Assembly: GCA_031763025.1 (NCBI GenBank)
Contig: JASSKH010000025.1
Coordinates: forward strand, 2,356,001 to 2,420,000
DNA from: Macrocystis pyrifera
Lineage: Eukaryota; Sar; Phaeophyceae; Laminariales; Laminariaceae
DNA: 64,000 bases
Reading direction: 5' to 3'
Position numbers and translations under genes: made by a program. Positions 21,660 through 52,400 of the stretch are shown here, piece by piece (the stretch's first letter is position 1; each line of letters begins with the position of its first letter). The notes under the pieces were generated by a model. The model saw nothing but the letters and a program-made list of their open reading frames with translations, was not told the DNA's origin and ran no database searches.

Positions 21660-23737
21660 GACGGGGGTGGGAGCGGGGGCAGGATCGGGTACGGGGGCGG
21701 GAGCAGGCGTGGCGCTGAGAGTGGCGTTTCCAGTCAGTCGAGACCTCTGCAGAGGGTGGTGTGGGGAGAAGCGCGGCGGGGGCAGGGGTGGGGGTGGTGG
21801 CGGGAGCTGAGGTTTTGCAATCCAGCCACGGAACGGATAGTCTTGGACGTAGCATGGGGGGAAGCTCCGGGTAGTGTAGAGGGTTTGCATCCATCTGAAC
21901 TTTGCAGGCGATGTCGGTTGGGTATTGGCTGCTTAAATGCTGTACATAGAAAATTAAAGGTATGCCGGTACTATGTATATGCCCAATGAGCTTGTTGTGA
22001 TGCGTTTTATATCGCTTATTTGTGGGTATGTGATGTATAGGAAGGGACGCGGCATGTTGTTCCTGTTTTGATTCGTTCTAGCGAGTAGTTCTTGCGGGTA
22101 TTGTTACTGGTTGGATGATATCTGGTATGTGCTTTTGTCGATGAGGCGTGTTGTCGATGAGGCGTGTTTTATATATTCGTTGTTCGGGGTGTTTGGCGTT
22201 CACTCTTATGCCGTGCTGCTTCGTTGTGATGATTAATGTACGGTATTGTATACGTAGCTCTTACCCTGCTACGACTATATGTACTACTGTTGTGCAGAAT
22301 GTGTTCATGTGTGTGTACGCGCGTATCTGTTGCAGGGAGTACAATGCGGTTTGAGAATAGAGGCACTGTTTGTTCCATTGAAGTCAGTTCTGCGTTTTGT
22401 CGTACGGCGAACGAACCACCTGATCACACTAATAAACTGCTGTGACGAGTTAACGCCGAGGGAGAGCAGCGATCAAGGCCGTTTTATGCCTTTGGCTTGA
22501 ACGCCTCTTCATAGCGGCGTGCGTGAGGCTTCCTCCATTTAGTGTTTGACTGCTGTTGTGTGTCTGTCAGTGTGCTCGTTTGTCCGTGCCGGAAGATAGC
22601 TCCGTCCATGCCTTATTTTTATCAGTGCGACACCTGCAGAGCACCGGTTCCAACGAGCACCGGTTGCACAGAAGCAGGCATGCACACGGTAGCCCGTGGG
22701 CCTGGTCTCCTTTCAAACTCTCCAGCGGTTAGACACCGTCGTGTTCAGTTTATATCACACTTTAATTGATTATGTCATGTGGCTACAATGCATAGCACCG
22801 CAGCAGCTTTTCTGCGAGGGGGGGGGGGGCATCATTATCATATTGATTGTACTCCTCCTCCTGTGTCTTTTAGTGCTATGAGAAAACTACGACCTACTGC
22901 TAATCATACTCAACGCATACTGTACATATGAAAGGTGCTCCTGTGTCATACTCGCGGAGGAAAGTACTATCTGTTAGAAATGCTACCACTACTCGTGTTA
23001 CTGCTACTATAGGCGTACCTACCGTCGTATTTTTCACTACGGTGGTTGTACCAATAGGCATTACCACAGCATTTCGTATTAATAATGCACCACCACTTAT
23101 TCCACTTCTATTACTGCTGTACCTACGTCTACTGACCAAAAGAGGGCGATGATGGACCCTCTTTGACAATATTTCCCCTGGTACAACACGCAGACAAACC
23201 TACAGCAGAAGAGTGGAGTGTTGCAGGAGTACTGCTACTGCTGTACGACGTTGTAACCAGCCCTGAAGCGCATATTTATACAGCAAATCCATGCTACGGC
23301 GGTGTTTCGAGAGTTAGTCGTGTTTTGCTTTGTGCAAAAGCGTATTGCACAGCAACACACAACATAGTACACGCAGACACAAGTCTGAACACAGGTCTAC
23401 ACACAACTGGGCCACTTTGGCCCAGCGAAGGACACGAGGTCAGGCCTGGCAAGAACCCACGAAGTGTGGCAGTTGAGAGTTTTTTTGGGCCCTATATCAT
23501 ACGACGATATCCAGTGTGATAAGCATGTCGTAATTTTTCTAACATTTCAGCGATTATTAAAAACAATCGCTGGAGAAATTGTAAGTATCATATTAAACCG
23601 AATGGGCAAAATGGGCAACATGCCCATCGGTGCCCATCGAGTGCCCATTGCCCATTTTTTACTTGAAAACTCGAATTTTTTTATTTTTTCAGTAACCAAA
23701 ATACCCCCTCCCCTCTGGTCCACGCTACGGTCGCATC
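21660..23737. other. Unassigned intergenic DNA upstream of the oxygenase gene
   Basis: No repeats of the named families and no exon with support. An inverted pair of GGGCA-type motifs lies at 23.60-23.66 kb, about 80 bp before the start codon of the next gene. Confidence 0.4.
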
Positions 23738-40995
<17,258 letters not shown>

Positions 40996-41315
40996 TGTCG
41001 GGTTTGGGGGGGGGCGGGGGGGGAGGGGCCGCGGCGGGGGCGGCGGGTAAGAAGGGAGGAGCGGCGAAAAAGAAGAAGGCTAAGCGGAAGTAAGCGGGCC
41101 GGCAAATGAGAGTTGGGGGGGAAGAGGGGGACGGATGACTTTTGGACCCCTTTTTTTGTTTTTGTTTTCGGGTGTACGCGTGTTAAGATTTCGGTTTTGG
41201 ATTCGGTTGGTTCGGCTTATGTTGGATTGAAGTGAGCTAGACTGGATTGAGTTAGATCGAATGCGGTCTTGGTCGCGGTCGTGATGGGATGTTTGGTCGG
41301 ATTTAGTCGGGGTCG
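40996..41315. other. Probable 3' UTR / downstream region of the oxygenase gene
   Basis: G-rich start, then T-rich sequence with GATTGGAT-like repeats (41190-41270). No distinct polyadenylation signal was identified. Confidence 0.4.
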
Positions 41316-41556
41316 GGGGAGGTGTACTCATGGCAGGCATGACCGTAGTCGTATGACCATAGACCCTCGCACCCCTGCAATGCCGGGACGGAGCACGTCG
41401 GGTTTTCACCGACCAGGCAGACATTGATTGCTTGCGCCAAGGGCGAAGCGAAACGTGAGGTGTTCGGCGCGTCGCATGAAGGGTGACCTGCATTCTACCA
41501 AGAACCGCTTGTGAGGCGGATTTTGTTGCATACGGATGACAGCTTCAATGCGTTAA
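41316..41556 (-). mobile_element. C-SINE, 5'-truncated, minus strand
   Basis: About 240 bp of the 3' half, from CATTGAAGCTGTCATCC (minus reading) to ATGAGTACACC at 41318. Confidence 0.8.
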
Positions 41557-42260
41557 TGTACTTTACGACGAGTAGCCGCGTTGATTTCGGGGGCAACAAA
41601 AATGTTGGCAACAATTCGCCGCTTCGTGCGGATGCCTCGGCCACAGCTCTTCCGATTTTGGTTCATATTTTCGTGGTTGGTCTTGTCTTTGTTGTGTCCT
41701 CGGTGCCTTGGCGTTTAATTCGGTTTTTTTTCCTCGATCCGCTCGCGATTTGCAGTAGTAGTTTGGTTTTCCTTTGCCTCGATGTCTGTGGCCACGCAGT
41801 CTGTATCGCTCTATAGGATGAAGGAGCAGTACAGACACTGGGGTGTGCTGTCGCTGCAAAAGAAAATAAATGTTCATGTGAGGATAACACACACGCACTT
41901 CATACATGGTTCTCGCCAGAACAAGGCTGCCTTTTTTTTTTGTATTGTTTTTTTTTTTTCAATCCTCCGGCGGATTGGTAAAAATAAAGCTTAAGCTCAA
42001 CACACTTCCACGTTCCAATTTCGTGTCGTGCGTCAATTTCGCCCAGTTGGGCGCGTCGACCCGACCTGACCCCTGAGAGGAGCAGGTGCGGTGGAGATAG
42101 CCACCCGGGAGAGTCATCTCTCCCGGGTAGTGTGGGACTTGCGCGAGCTCACCCACTAACAAAAACCGAGGCTATGAGGCCTTCCCGCCGGACTCGGTCA
42201 AGTTACGGTCCACCCTACCCGTTGGGGCGTTGGTCCTCAGGATAGATGCTGCCAAAATTG
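41557..42260. other. Intergenic DNA with a strong hairpin and an unexplained ORF end
   Basis: At 42101-42126 an 11-bp perfect stem (ACCCGGGAGAG / CTCTCCCGGGT) encloses TCAT. Downstream on plus, an open stretch KNRGYEAFPPDSVKLRSTL then PVGALVLRIDAAK ends at TGA near 42277. A 38-bp piece at 41955-41995 (CCTCCGGCGGATTGGTAAAA then ATAAAGCTTAAGCTC) recurs at 48158-48192. Confidence 0.45.
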
Positions 42261-42649
42261 TGAGGCGGATACTTTGACTTCTCTTTTTCTGCGATCGTTT
42301 TAAAAAAAAAAACGAACGGATGACTCGACGCAGGTTACATCGCATCCGCAAGCAGAATTACATGAACCGAAACCGTGTATATCTATATATTTTTATATCT
42401 ATATATTTTATATCACCCTGGCATCACCCAAGGGGGTCACCGCCCTACATCCTTCTCGAAGTTGCTGCACATCACGCGCAGTCGGCGTATCTCGCAGCTT
42501 CCAAACTTGAGTATCAAACGAGTCTGTTTGTTGAGCTCACGGCTGAGTTTCATTAAAAAACACGTCCACCACGAGAAAACGTATCTCGACAGTCACGTAC
42601 GCTCAGCGAGCAGGACCACGCTGCGGCCCTCGCCGTACGTACCCCCGCT

Positions 42650-42650
<1 letters not shown>

Positions 42651-42731
<81 letters not shown>
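42651..42731. repeat. Poly(C), 81 bp
   Basis: Uninterrupted C-run downstream of the TRM5 stop codon. Length may be unreliable in assembly. Confidence 0.95.
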
Positions 42732-42815
42732 TGCCTACTGGTCTACGCTCTCGATGAGCGCAGCAAAGCGGCCTTATTAATTATCTTCCGCGGGCGAATC
42801 GCCACCCCCCTTTCT

Positions 42816-43005
42816 CTACAAGCACCCGCCGTCGCCCTCCGTTCGCTGTCTCTTGCTATCACCACTATAAATAGCCCCTCGGTCCCCGCCACCGCTAACT
42901 TCTCTACCAGCGACGGGCACATCATCGGTGTTCGATGGTCCCCGCTCTCCTACGCCAACAATAATTGGACCGTCACTAGTTGCGCCGCCACTAATTCCGC
43001 CACCC

Positions 43006-43039
<34 letters not shown>

Positions 43040-43073
43040 CATCAGCAGGAGCCGCAGAAGCAGCAGTATCCGC

Positions 43074-43109
<36 letters not shown>

Positions 43110-43364
43110 GCAGTAGTATCCGCAGCAGCAGCAGCAGCAGCAGCAGGAGCCGCCGCAGCAGCGGCAGTAGTATCCGCAGCAGCACCAGCATCGGGGGCGG
43201 AAAAAAGTGAGGCAGAGCATGGGCTTGTTGGGCGCAACGTCCCTCACGACGTGGATCTTGACCTCTCGGGCGGTGAGATGCGACCCCATCACCTCGTTCG
43301 CTCTGTCCAGAGCATCCTGAAACGAAAAAAAAAAAAAGAAGTGGCCGCAATCGGGAGAGAGAGA

Positions 43365-43460
<96 letters not shown>

Positions 43461-46400
43461 GGACGCGGTTGCGTCATGCCCGTCACAAGCAGACGGTCGA
43501 TACGTTCTACAACATCAGTCGAACTCACAGCTGACGTATTTCAAAATTTGTAAAAAACATCAAGCGGGATTGTAGATATTCGAAGGGGAAATAGGTCCCT
43601 AAGATTGAATGTTATTTCATGGGATACCGAAGGGGTTATACGTAAACATCTATCTGCACCTCGTTTTTTTTTTTTTTTTCTTGACAAATTTCTTGGATCT
43701 AGCATGGGATTTTGTCAATGCAGCCGTGAAAAGGCTAAGAGCTTTCTCGCCTGGTGAGGATCAGCGGCTCTGCTGAAGCAGTACACGTGCACCGTCGGTG
43801 GCGCCTCGAAGCCTCTAGCCCCCCAGTCCACGTCTCGGAACACGTCCAAAAATGTCAGCGCGGAATCCGGGAGGTTCAAGATGGCGTGGTTAAAGACCTG
43901 AGCGCGAAAAAAAAAAAAAAAAAAAAAACGCACCCGACGAACGAAACAAGACGAAACGAAAGACGGTCCGGGTTTTACCAGTAGAAGAAGGCGTAAGCAG
44001 GAGGGGACAAGGGACAGTAATTCGGTTCAAAAATGTTTCAGGTTGGGTGGAAAGTGGACAGTACCATGGTACCGTGATGATTTGTCATTTTGTCGAAAGG
44101 TATGTACGATTTACGCATATGCATACACACACGCCACAAATTCTGGGCACACACACACAAAAACACGCCAACACCCACACAAACCCCCATAAACGCGCCA
44201 CGAAATCATAGACATACATCGACCCATCCCCCCGACCCACCAATGTATGAGAAAAAAAACGAAACGAGCGCCCAGATGTTGGAGGTGTCTCTTATTAGGA
44301 GTAGCAAGCAACGGTGCTGCGTCTCGAAAGGGACGCGTGGTCAATGCTCACACGGCTTAAGGCAAGTAACAAATGAGCACGTCCCCCCCCCCAAACCCAC
44401 CAAACCAACCAACTGACCAACCAATCAATCAATCAATCAACCAACCCACCTTCCCCTCCTCGATCAGCCGCCTGGCGAACGCGCGCCCGCACTCATTGCT
44501 CGTCGTCAGCCTGCCCCCGACCTTGTTCTTGAAACCGTTGGCCCTGAGCGAGGCAAAGCTGTCGGGGTTGAGGTCGTTCGCATAGACGCGATGCCCCGCT
44601 TTCGCCAAGGGTATCGCGAACGGACCCACTCCGGCCATCATATCGCAGACCACTCCGCGCGAGGACCCTGACGATCCGCCGATGACCTTGATTAACCTCG
44701 CGTGCTCGGTCTGCATCGACAAAAAGGAGCAAAATAAACAAGAGGATAATGGCGAGGGGAGGGGGGTGGAGGGGAGGCAGAACGGGAGGGGGGCGGACGG
44801 GAAGGGGGGAGGGATGAAAAGGCGTACTCATGGGGGTAGGGGGCTGGGGGTGGGGGGGGGGGGGGAGATGCAAGGCTCGCAGGTGCGAAGTGGGGGGGGG
44901 GAGAGTGTACTCATGTCAAGCACGGCCGTAGTCGTATAATCATAAACACCCTCGCATCCCTACACTACAATGCCGGGACGGAGCGCGTAGGCCTTTCACC
45001 GACAAGACAGACATTAGGTTGCTAGAGTAGAGCCGAAATCGGAGTCGACGCCCAAGCGTTTTATCACACGTGCGACAAGACAACACAACCCCGCGGACGA
45101 ATGTCACTCGAGACTAAAGCTGACTTTTTTCTCGACAACGTAGAGGTTACAATTCGACTTACATTAACATTCTTGTACTCGTTCAAACGCCTACATACAT
45201 ACTAGTACACGTCTATCATTATATAGACCTCGACGACAGATATTCCCAAATCCGCCATTTTCGTGTTGTGCGCCCTCCTCAAGGCCTCAAGGCCTGTTCC
45301 GGGAGAGAATTGCCTCCGGAATTCATCCCAGGGTGGGGGTGAGCTATCTTGGGGTGCTATAAGGTATACCGTAATTTGGCAAAACGTGCTCTCCTGGCTT
45401 TTCAGTCGCCGAGGAGACCTGACCTCTTCCATCAACCCCCTTGCTTGTGGGGGGCTTCAGAGGGAAACTTGACGATAAAAAAAGGGACGAGATATATATA
45501 TATACAAGGTTCCCCTCCGGGAGGTGCCGTATTATTAGGGGAGTGGCGCAAGAGCGAAATAATAATACTCGTATGAAACCCTGCACGCTTGTTTAGAAGT
45601 AGCACCTGCACCCACCCATCATTTTAACGTGAAGAACACACACACAAAATATTTTTTGAGGTCAGACTATATTATTATACTGCTGTTCGCGGAATTAGTG
45701 TGGGATCATTACTACAATAGTATAATATTTCATAGGGTATCGGTAAGTAGTGGAGATATATTGATCCAGCTGACTCGCGGCAATTATTTCGGAAGCACAA
45801 AAAAGTTGCGCGAGGTCGAGGTTGCGCCATGATACTTTGTGACCGGCTGAGTAATAAGGTGCAGCACATATTTACATACTGGTACTACAATATATATGTT
45901 CTCCCAAAATAAATGCTTCTTGGTGCTCAGGGTATAATATCAAGGTTTCACAGAGGTAAATGCTCGAGAACAAATCGTAGTCCGAGTACTGAGAGTATTG
46001 AAGTACTGGCGGCAAAACCACTGCGAGTATACCGAGAAGGCCCAAATACTGAGAGTAATCAGAGTGTGAGTAGTACCGAACCCCGAGAATACAGGTAAAT
46101 ATGTACCCGCAGTAGTATCGAAACACGAAATGAATACTTGGGGTAAAGGCAATATGCGCAGTACAGAAGAACCTCGAGATACTGAGAGCATTCGCAGTAC
46201 ATGCATATTATTATATCGAAATACTGGCACAGACTGCTATACGTGCTCAAGTTGTCTCCGGCGAAAGTAGTTTGCTCCAACTCCCACTCGAGTGGGACTA
46301 TCTGGGTGTGTTTTGTGCCGAACGATGGGCCTGAGACTCGTCCACGCGGTGCACAGACCCGTTGAAGTATACTTCATACTCGAAGTATACTGGGCATATT

Positions 46401-49400
46401 GAGGCTATTTCATTACTGCGAGTACTGAGTCTCGCAGAAGAAGCAGCAGTACGAACACCACCAACGGACGAAATACTGCTATTAATAGACTAGTACTGGT
46501 ATACTTGTACCCGCGGTACAGAACCCCGAGATATACTTGAAGGACATCAGGCGGTGTCCATGCCAGCATCAGTAGCTAACCCCGCATTATTAGTGCGAGC
46601 CCGAAGAAAGTATACGCAGTATTACGGGGGTCCATAGTTAATGGGACCAAAATTTTAATAGCAAAATGGGTAAATATATAATAGTTTTTTATGTATACCA
46701 TAGGTCCTATTCACTATGGACCACCGTAATAGTATCTACAGAAAACCTCAAAATACTGTGAGTACTGCTCGCAGTATCTCGACTACAAAAACCCCGAAAT
46801 ACTGCGAGTGTACGAAGTACCCACGGTAATAGCAGCAGTATTTTCTCGAACATACTTTGCTTATTTACTCGCAAGTATTCGGAGTAGCTGTCAAGCGTTG
46901 AGGTATGAACGCACGCCACGTGCAAGCGCGTCCAAACTCTTTAATTTGGGCTAAAACACACAAGCAGTAACATGTACTAAATCATATTATACGTTCAGAA
47001 AAGCAAGGTGTGGACGAATGTATTATTATTACTACTGTGGTACTCTGTTGTAGTCCTGGTACAAAAATAGTCAAAAGTGAAATTAAAAAAAAAAACGTGG
47101 ATGGTGCGAGTCGAACCTCGCAAACGAAAATGTTTTCCAGCGCAGTATAAACGTACATGCTAGAACAGTGCTCGCACAGCTGGCATGTCGTGTTTTTTAC
47201 GCTATCTAGAGCACTTTGCACGATCTCCTACAGCAGTAGAGTAGCTTGTACATACAGCTACGACTGCATTCAGCAGTACTGCTGTAAAATGTGACGTGAG
47301 GAATGTACGTGTGTGTACTGATCCCCTTTCAGCTGGCTCTAGGATCTATCGGTCAGCAATGTAGGACACACTGCAATTAGAACTACTACTATACTGTACT
47401 GCTGTAAGTATGTTCTGTACGAACGCTGCTGTACGAATGAGCCGCAGTACGATCATCCACACGCGCAAGGTGTGCCCACTGCTGCTGCTGGACAGCAGGG
47501 TTGGTTGTAGTGCTGTAGGAAGCTGGAGGTAAGCACGCTCTGCGCGCTGCTGTGGGTATTGTTCTCTAGGCGGTGGTCCGTGCTCCGTGCAACAACCCAT
47601 AAAAAATGTATCTATGGGATATTTACACGTCATCCTGGGTACATACGGATAAAAAAATATATGGCAGACGATGGAATGCGGACGGCAGGCTCCGACAAAC
47701 ACAACCAACCACAGCAACACTGCGCATATGGGTGTGTCGAACACGCACGGCGTGTGGGCGGCAGCGTTGGAACGATGGGATCTGTGCACGTTGTCTGTTG
47801 TGTTCCTGGTATATGCCTGAGCTGTGTGTGCTCACAGCTCATGAGAGCCGGGGGGAGAAAACAGAGAGCATGACAATGTACCGATACGTACGTACAAAAT
47901 AAGGCCTCTTTACCGAAACCAGGGAAATCGTCTTATCCACTCCCCGCCGGAATTTTTTTTTTAAGCGCCTGCCACGCGCTTCAGAGTGCACGGATCGCGC
48001 CGAGACCTCGACCAATGTGTCCGGCAGGACTTTCCGTGTCCGTGTACTTACTGTTTTGCCTAAAAGTGCTCGTGCGAAGAGAAAAGTTGGCAAAAGTACG
48101 AAAAATTGACAAATATACGTATACATATATTAAAATATTTTTTTTTCAATTTTTATCCTCCGGCGGATTGGTAAAAATAAAGCTTAAGCTCACGATTTTT
48201 TTTTTCATCAGGAACGGCAACGGCGTAGATGGGGATGTTGATAAAACAGCGTGGTGCGCGAGTCTCAACCGCAAGGGGCTCGTACAGCAAAGGGCACAAC
48301 ACGGTGCGGATGCACCCGTACGTGCCTCGTACCCCCCCCCCCCCCCCCCCCCCCCCGCACGCACGCGCGCTGCTCGTAGACGATTGGACACTCGCGCTGG
48401 TTGTCGATGTTTAGGTTGCTGTATCTGGTTGTCCCAGAGGGGTCAACCCTTTCAGGAGTGCAGTCCCGTTTCACGGGACAAACCGCTCAAAATTTAAGCA
48501 CTATTACGGGGGGCCATAGTAAATAGGACCAAGTATTGTTGGTAAAAATAGGTAAGTATATAGGTTTTTGTGTGTACCGTAGGTCCTATTTACTATGCCC
48601 CCCCCCGCAATACTAGCTTGTTCCCGAAACGAGAGTGCGCACCATCAAAAGGATCACATGAAAAAAAAAATTAACAAAAAATGACATCATTGAGGTGGGT
48701 GGGGTTTCTGCACAAAAAGAAAAAAAAAAAAGAAAAAAAAAAAGAAGCCGTTATGTTGATTACTTGGTGTTATTTATAGTTTGTATACTCTTGCCTGGGT
48801 ATATAAAAAAAAATAACACATAAAAATGGGTGTCGAGTTCTGTGTCGTGCACCCCTAGTATTGTCAACCATTGTCTCGCGAACCGAATGGGGGTCAGGGA
48901 TCCATGAGCCACAATCCACGACCCACGAGCCGCTAGCCCCGAGCCACTAGCCACGAGCCGCTAGCCCCGAGCCACTTGACTAGCCACGAGAGGCCCCGAG
49001 GCCTGATCGTCGATGCGTTTCGTGCGCCTCGTGGATTCGCGCGCTGCTGTTGATATACAATTACGGGGGACCATACAGTAGTAAATAGGCCCAAATATTG
49101 TTAGTAAAAAGAGGTAAATACATGGGTTTTTGTGTGTACCATAGGTCCTATTTACCATGGTCCCCCGTAATGGCAACCCTCTTTGGACCAAAGTAAATAG
49201 GACCTTCGGTGCACACAAAAACCTACATATTTACGTATTTTTACGAAAAATATTTTGGTCCTATTTACTATGGTCCCCCGTAATAGTCGTGTCTGAGGTT
49301 GCTTCAGGTACATACGTGTAATATTTTCACATCTTCGGGCAGATCATATATAGATCATGTGCAGGTCATGATCTAGATCCTTCAAGGCAGATAGATCAAT

Positions 49401-52400
49401 TCATTATCTTGTACCTGGTACATATGATTTTGCTAATGTTGCCGGGTGGGACCCGTACAATCCGCAAGCTTTTTTTTTAGCGCATGTTTCTTGGGTTCGA
49501 TGATCTGCCCTAGAAGGCAGATCCTGCACAAACCTCTCTCAACGGCAGGTGAGGAACTAGATGATCTAGATGATCTGTAGATAGATAGATCACGAGCTGT
49601 TTGTCCGAGGTGTACATATTTGGGTTTATATTTTTCCTGAAGTGTTTGTCCGCCCCATAATTGTCGTCTTATGGCCACGGACTAGATAATGGCGATGAGC
49701 TGATGTGTGCGTAACAACAAAACTACTGCTGCTGCTGCTGTTTACAACAGCACGCGAAGTTGCTGCTGTTTACAACAACACTTGAAGTTGTTGCCGTTTA
49801 CAACAACAATAAAAGTTGCTGCAGTTCACAACAACACTTAAGAGTTGCTGTTGTTTACAACAACACTTAAAAGTTGCTGCTGTTCACAACACTTGAAGTT
49901 GCTGCTGCTCACAGCAACACTTAGAGTTGCTGCTGTTTACAGCAACACTTTAAAAGTTGCTGCTGTTTGCAACAACACTTGAAGTTGCTGCTGTTTACAA
50001 CAACACTTAAGAGTTGCTGTTGTTTACAACACTTGAAGTTGCTGCTGTTCACAACACTTGAAGTTGCTGCTGCTCACAGCAACACCTAAGAGTTGCTGTT
50101 GTTTACAGCAACACTTAAAAAGTTGCTGCTGTTTACAACAACACTTGAAGTTGCTGCTGTTTACAACAACACTTAAAAGTTGCTGCTGTTCACAACACTT
50201 GAAGTTGCTGCTGCTCACAGCAACACTTAGAGTTGCTGCTGTTTACAGCAACACTTAAAAAGTTGCTGTTTACAACAACACTTGAAGTTGCTGCCGTTTA
50301 CAACAACACTTAAGAGTTGCTGTTGTTTACAACAACACTTAAAAGTTGCTGCTGTTCACAACACTTGAAGTTGCTGCTGCTCACAGCAACACTTAGAGTT
50401 GCTGCTGTTTACAGCAACACTTAAAAAGTTGCTGCTGTTTACATCAACACTTGAAGTTGCTGCTGTTTACAAACAACACTTAAGAGTTGCAGTTGTTTAC
50501 AACAACACTTAAAAGTTGCTGCTGTTCACAACACTTGAACTTGCTGCTGCTCACAGCAACACTTAGAGTTGCTGCTGTTTACAGCAACACTCAAAAAGTT
50601 GCTGCTGTTTTACAACAACACTTGAAGTTGCTGCTGTTTACAACAACACTTAAAGTTACTGCTGTTTACAACAACAATGCTACTGGTACTACTGTTCACA
50701 ACACACTATTGCTGCTGCTGTTTTACAACACACTACTGGTGCTGATGTTTACAACACACTACTGCCGCTGCTGGTGTTTATAACACTACTACTGATGCTG
50801 CCGTTGAAATTATCAGGCCGTCGTCACCTGCAGGCGGCTGTTCCAGTAAACCTTGGCAAAGTCGAACCGGAAGCTGCAGCCGCTCTCCTTCACGACCACC
50901 TGGGATCAAATCACAAGTTTAGAGGCGTTTCGTACAGCGTGCGACGATGGAGGGGGGGGGGGGGGGGGGTCAGGGGATGCCTGCTGCCACATACCTATCT
51001 CCCTTATGACCACCTGACGTCACAAGTTCGCAGAAAAATACTTGCAGCGTGCGACGATGAGGAGCGGCGGCCACGGGGGGGGGGGGGGGGGGGGGGGTAC
51101 TCATATCATGCATGGCCGTAGTCGTACTTCGAAGTATGACCATAGACCCTCGCATCCCTACAATGCCAGAATGGAGCACTTAGGGTTTTCACAGACCAGG
51201 CAGGCATTGCTTGCACCAGGGGGGGGGGGGGTACTCATTATCATGCATGGCCGTAGTCGTATGACCATAGACCCTCGCATCCTTACAATGCCGGGACGGA
51301 GCACGTCGGGTTTTCAACGACCAGGCCGACATTGCTTGCACCAAGCGCGGGGGGGGGTCAAGGGAGGTCTTCTTCCATGCACCAGAATGGGGTGCAGCAC
51401 GCCGTTTGCGGAAGAGGGTTCTAGTGAACGTAGGCGTTTTGTTCTTTACAAGGGCAAGCCTGCTATATAGTAGCATATATACTCAGTAAGCGTGTATCCC
51501 TGGCAACCCAACCAGCAGGTTTACATCGACTCTGCTCAGAACCCGCCCCGCCGTGCCCCACGTCATCCCACCGCACGGCTGGCCTCTGACCTCAGTGTTA
51601 TGCTCCCCCGCCACGACCTCCATCGGAAACGTCCTGAACTGCGTAGATATAGTGTCCACCTTTTGGCAAGCCGCAAGGCGGGAGCAAAGCGGGAGCAGTT
51701 GCGCCAAACAGAACGGCGAAAGGCGAGGGCAAAATAATAACCGTATACCAGGTGAGCTGTCGCTAGGATCTCGCGTCCGCAGGATTTTTTGGTAACCGTC
51801 GTCGATAACTGGTTATGCGTTGGTGGATCTCGGTCGGTCGATCGTTCGGTCGGTCGTTCGGTCCGTCAGTCGGGTCAGCTGGTCGGTCGGGTGCTCTTAG
51901 CCATCTCGAAAGAGGTCCCTTGGTGTTTGAGAAGCCGTGCAAATCAGACAGAAAAACAACCAATTCACCTCGGTTGCATCCTCAGGGGCATAAAATACTC
52001 TCGCGTTTCGACTACCCTGGTAATGCACCGGTGAGACTACACCTGGCATCGAAACTTTTAGGGCAAACCGTAGTTCCATTCTGGGGACAAACTACTTAGA
52101 ATCTGACCGGTTTGGGCGAACGGGACTGCAGTTTTCCCTCAAAGTGTCAATCAATTCCTCGTTTTTCCCTGCTACTATATAGTACCTGGTACATGGTATT
52201 TCCCCGGCAACACTCTGACTTTTTTTTCTACCTGGCTTTCATGTTACCCTGGTTTCGCTCTTGTGGTATACCTGGTGCATGCTGCCGGTACGACATGCAA
52301 GAGAACACCCCCCCCCCCCCGCCTCCCGTGAATTTCAGGGCTTGAATTTCTCCGAAAACAAGGCTGGCGCACACAAAATAATGAAAAGCGGGGGCTTTAA

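Noticed and set aside
42040-42260. Spliceosomal or SRP RNA gene
   Set aside because: Compared from memory with U1, U2, U4, U5, U6 and 7SL; none of their conserved blocks is present.
47095-47185. tRNA gene on the minus strand
   Set aside because: GCGAGGTTCGACTCGC resembles a T-arm, but the loop is short and no acceptor-stem partner or anticodon arm could be found.
47346-47789. 147-codon minus-strand ORF in TRM5 intron 7
   Set aside because: No domain and not in phase with TRM5 exons, which join perfectly without it.
49720-50790. CRISPR-like array or repeat-protein gene
   Set aside because: Unit lengths vary, with no spacers; the peptides (SSNFKCCCKQQ) follow from the repeat and the array lies inside a TRM5 intron.
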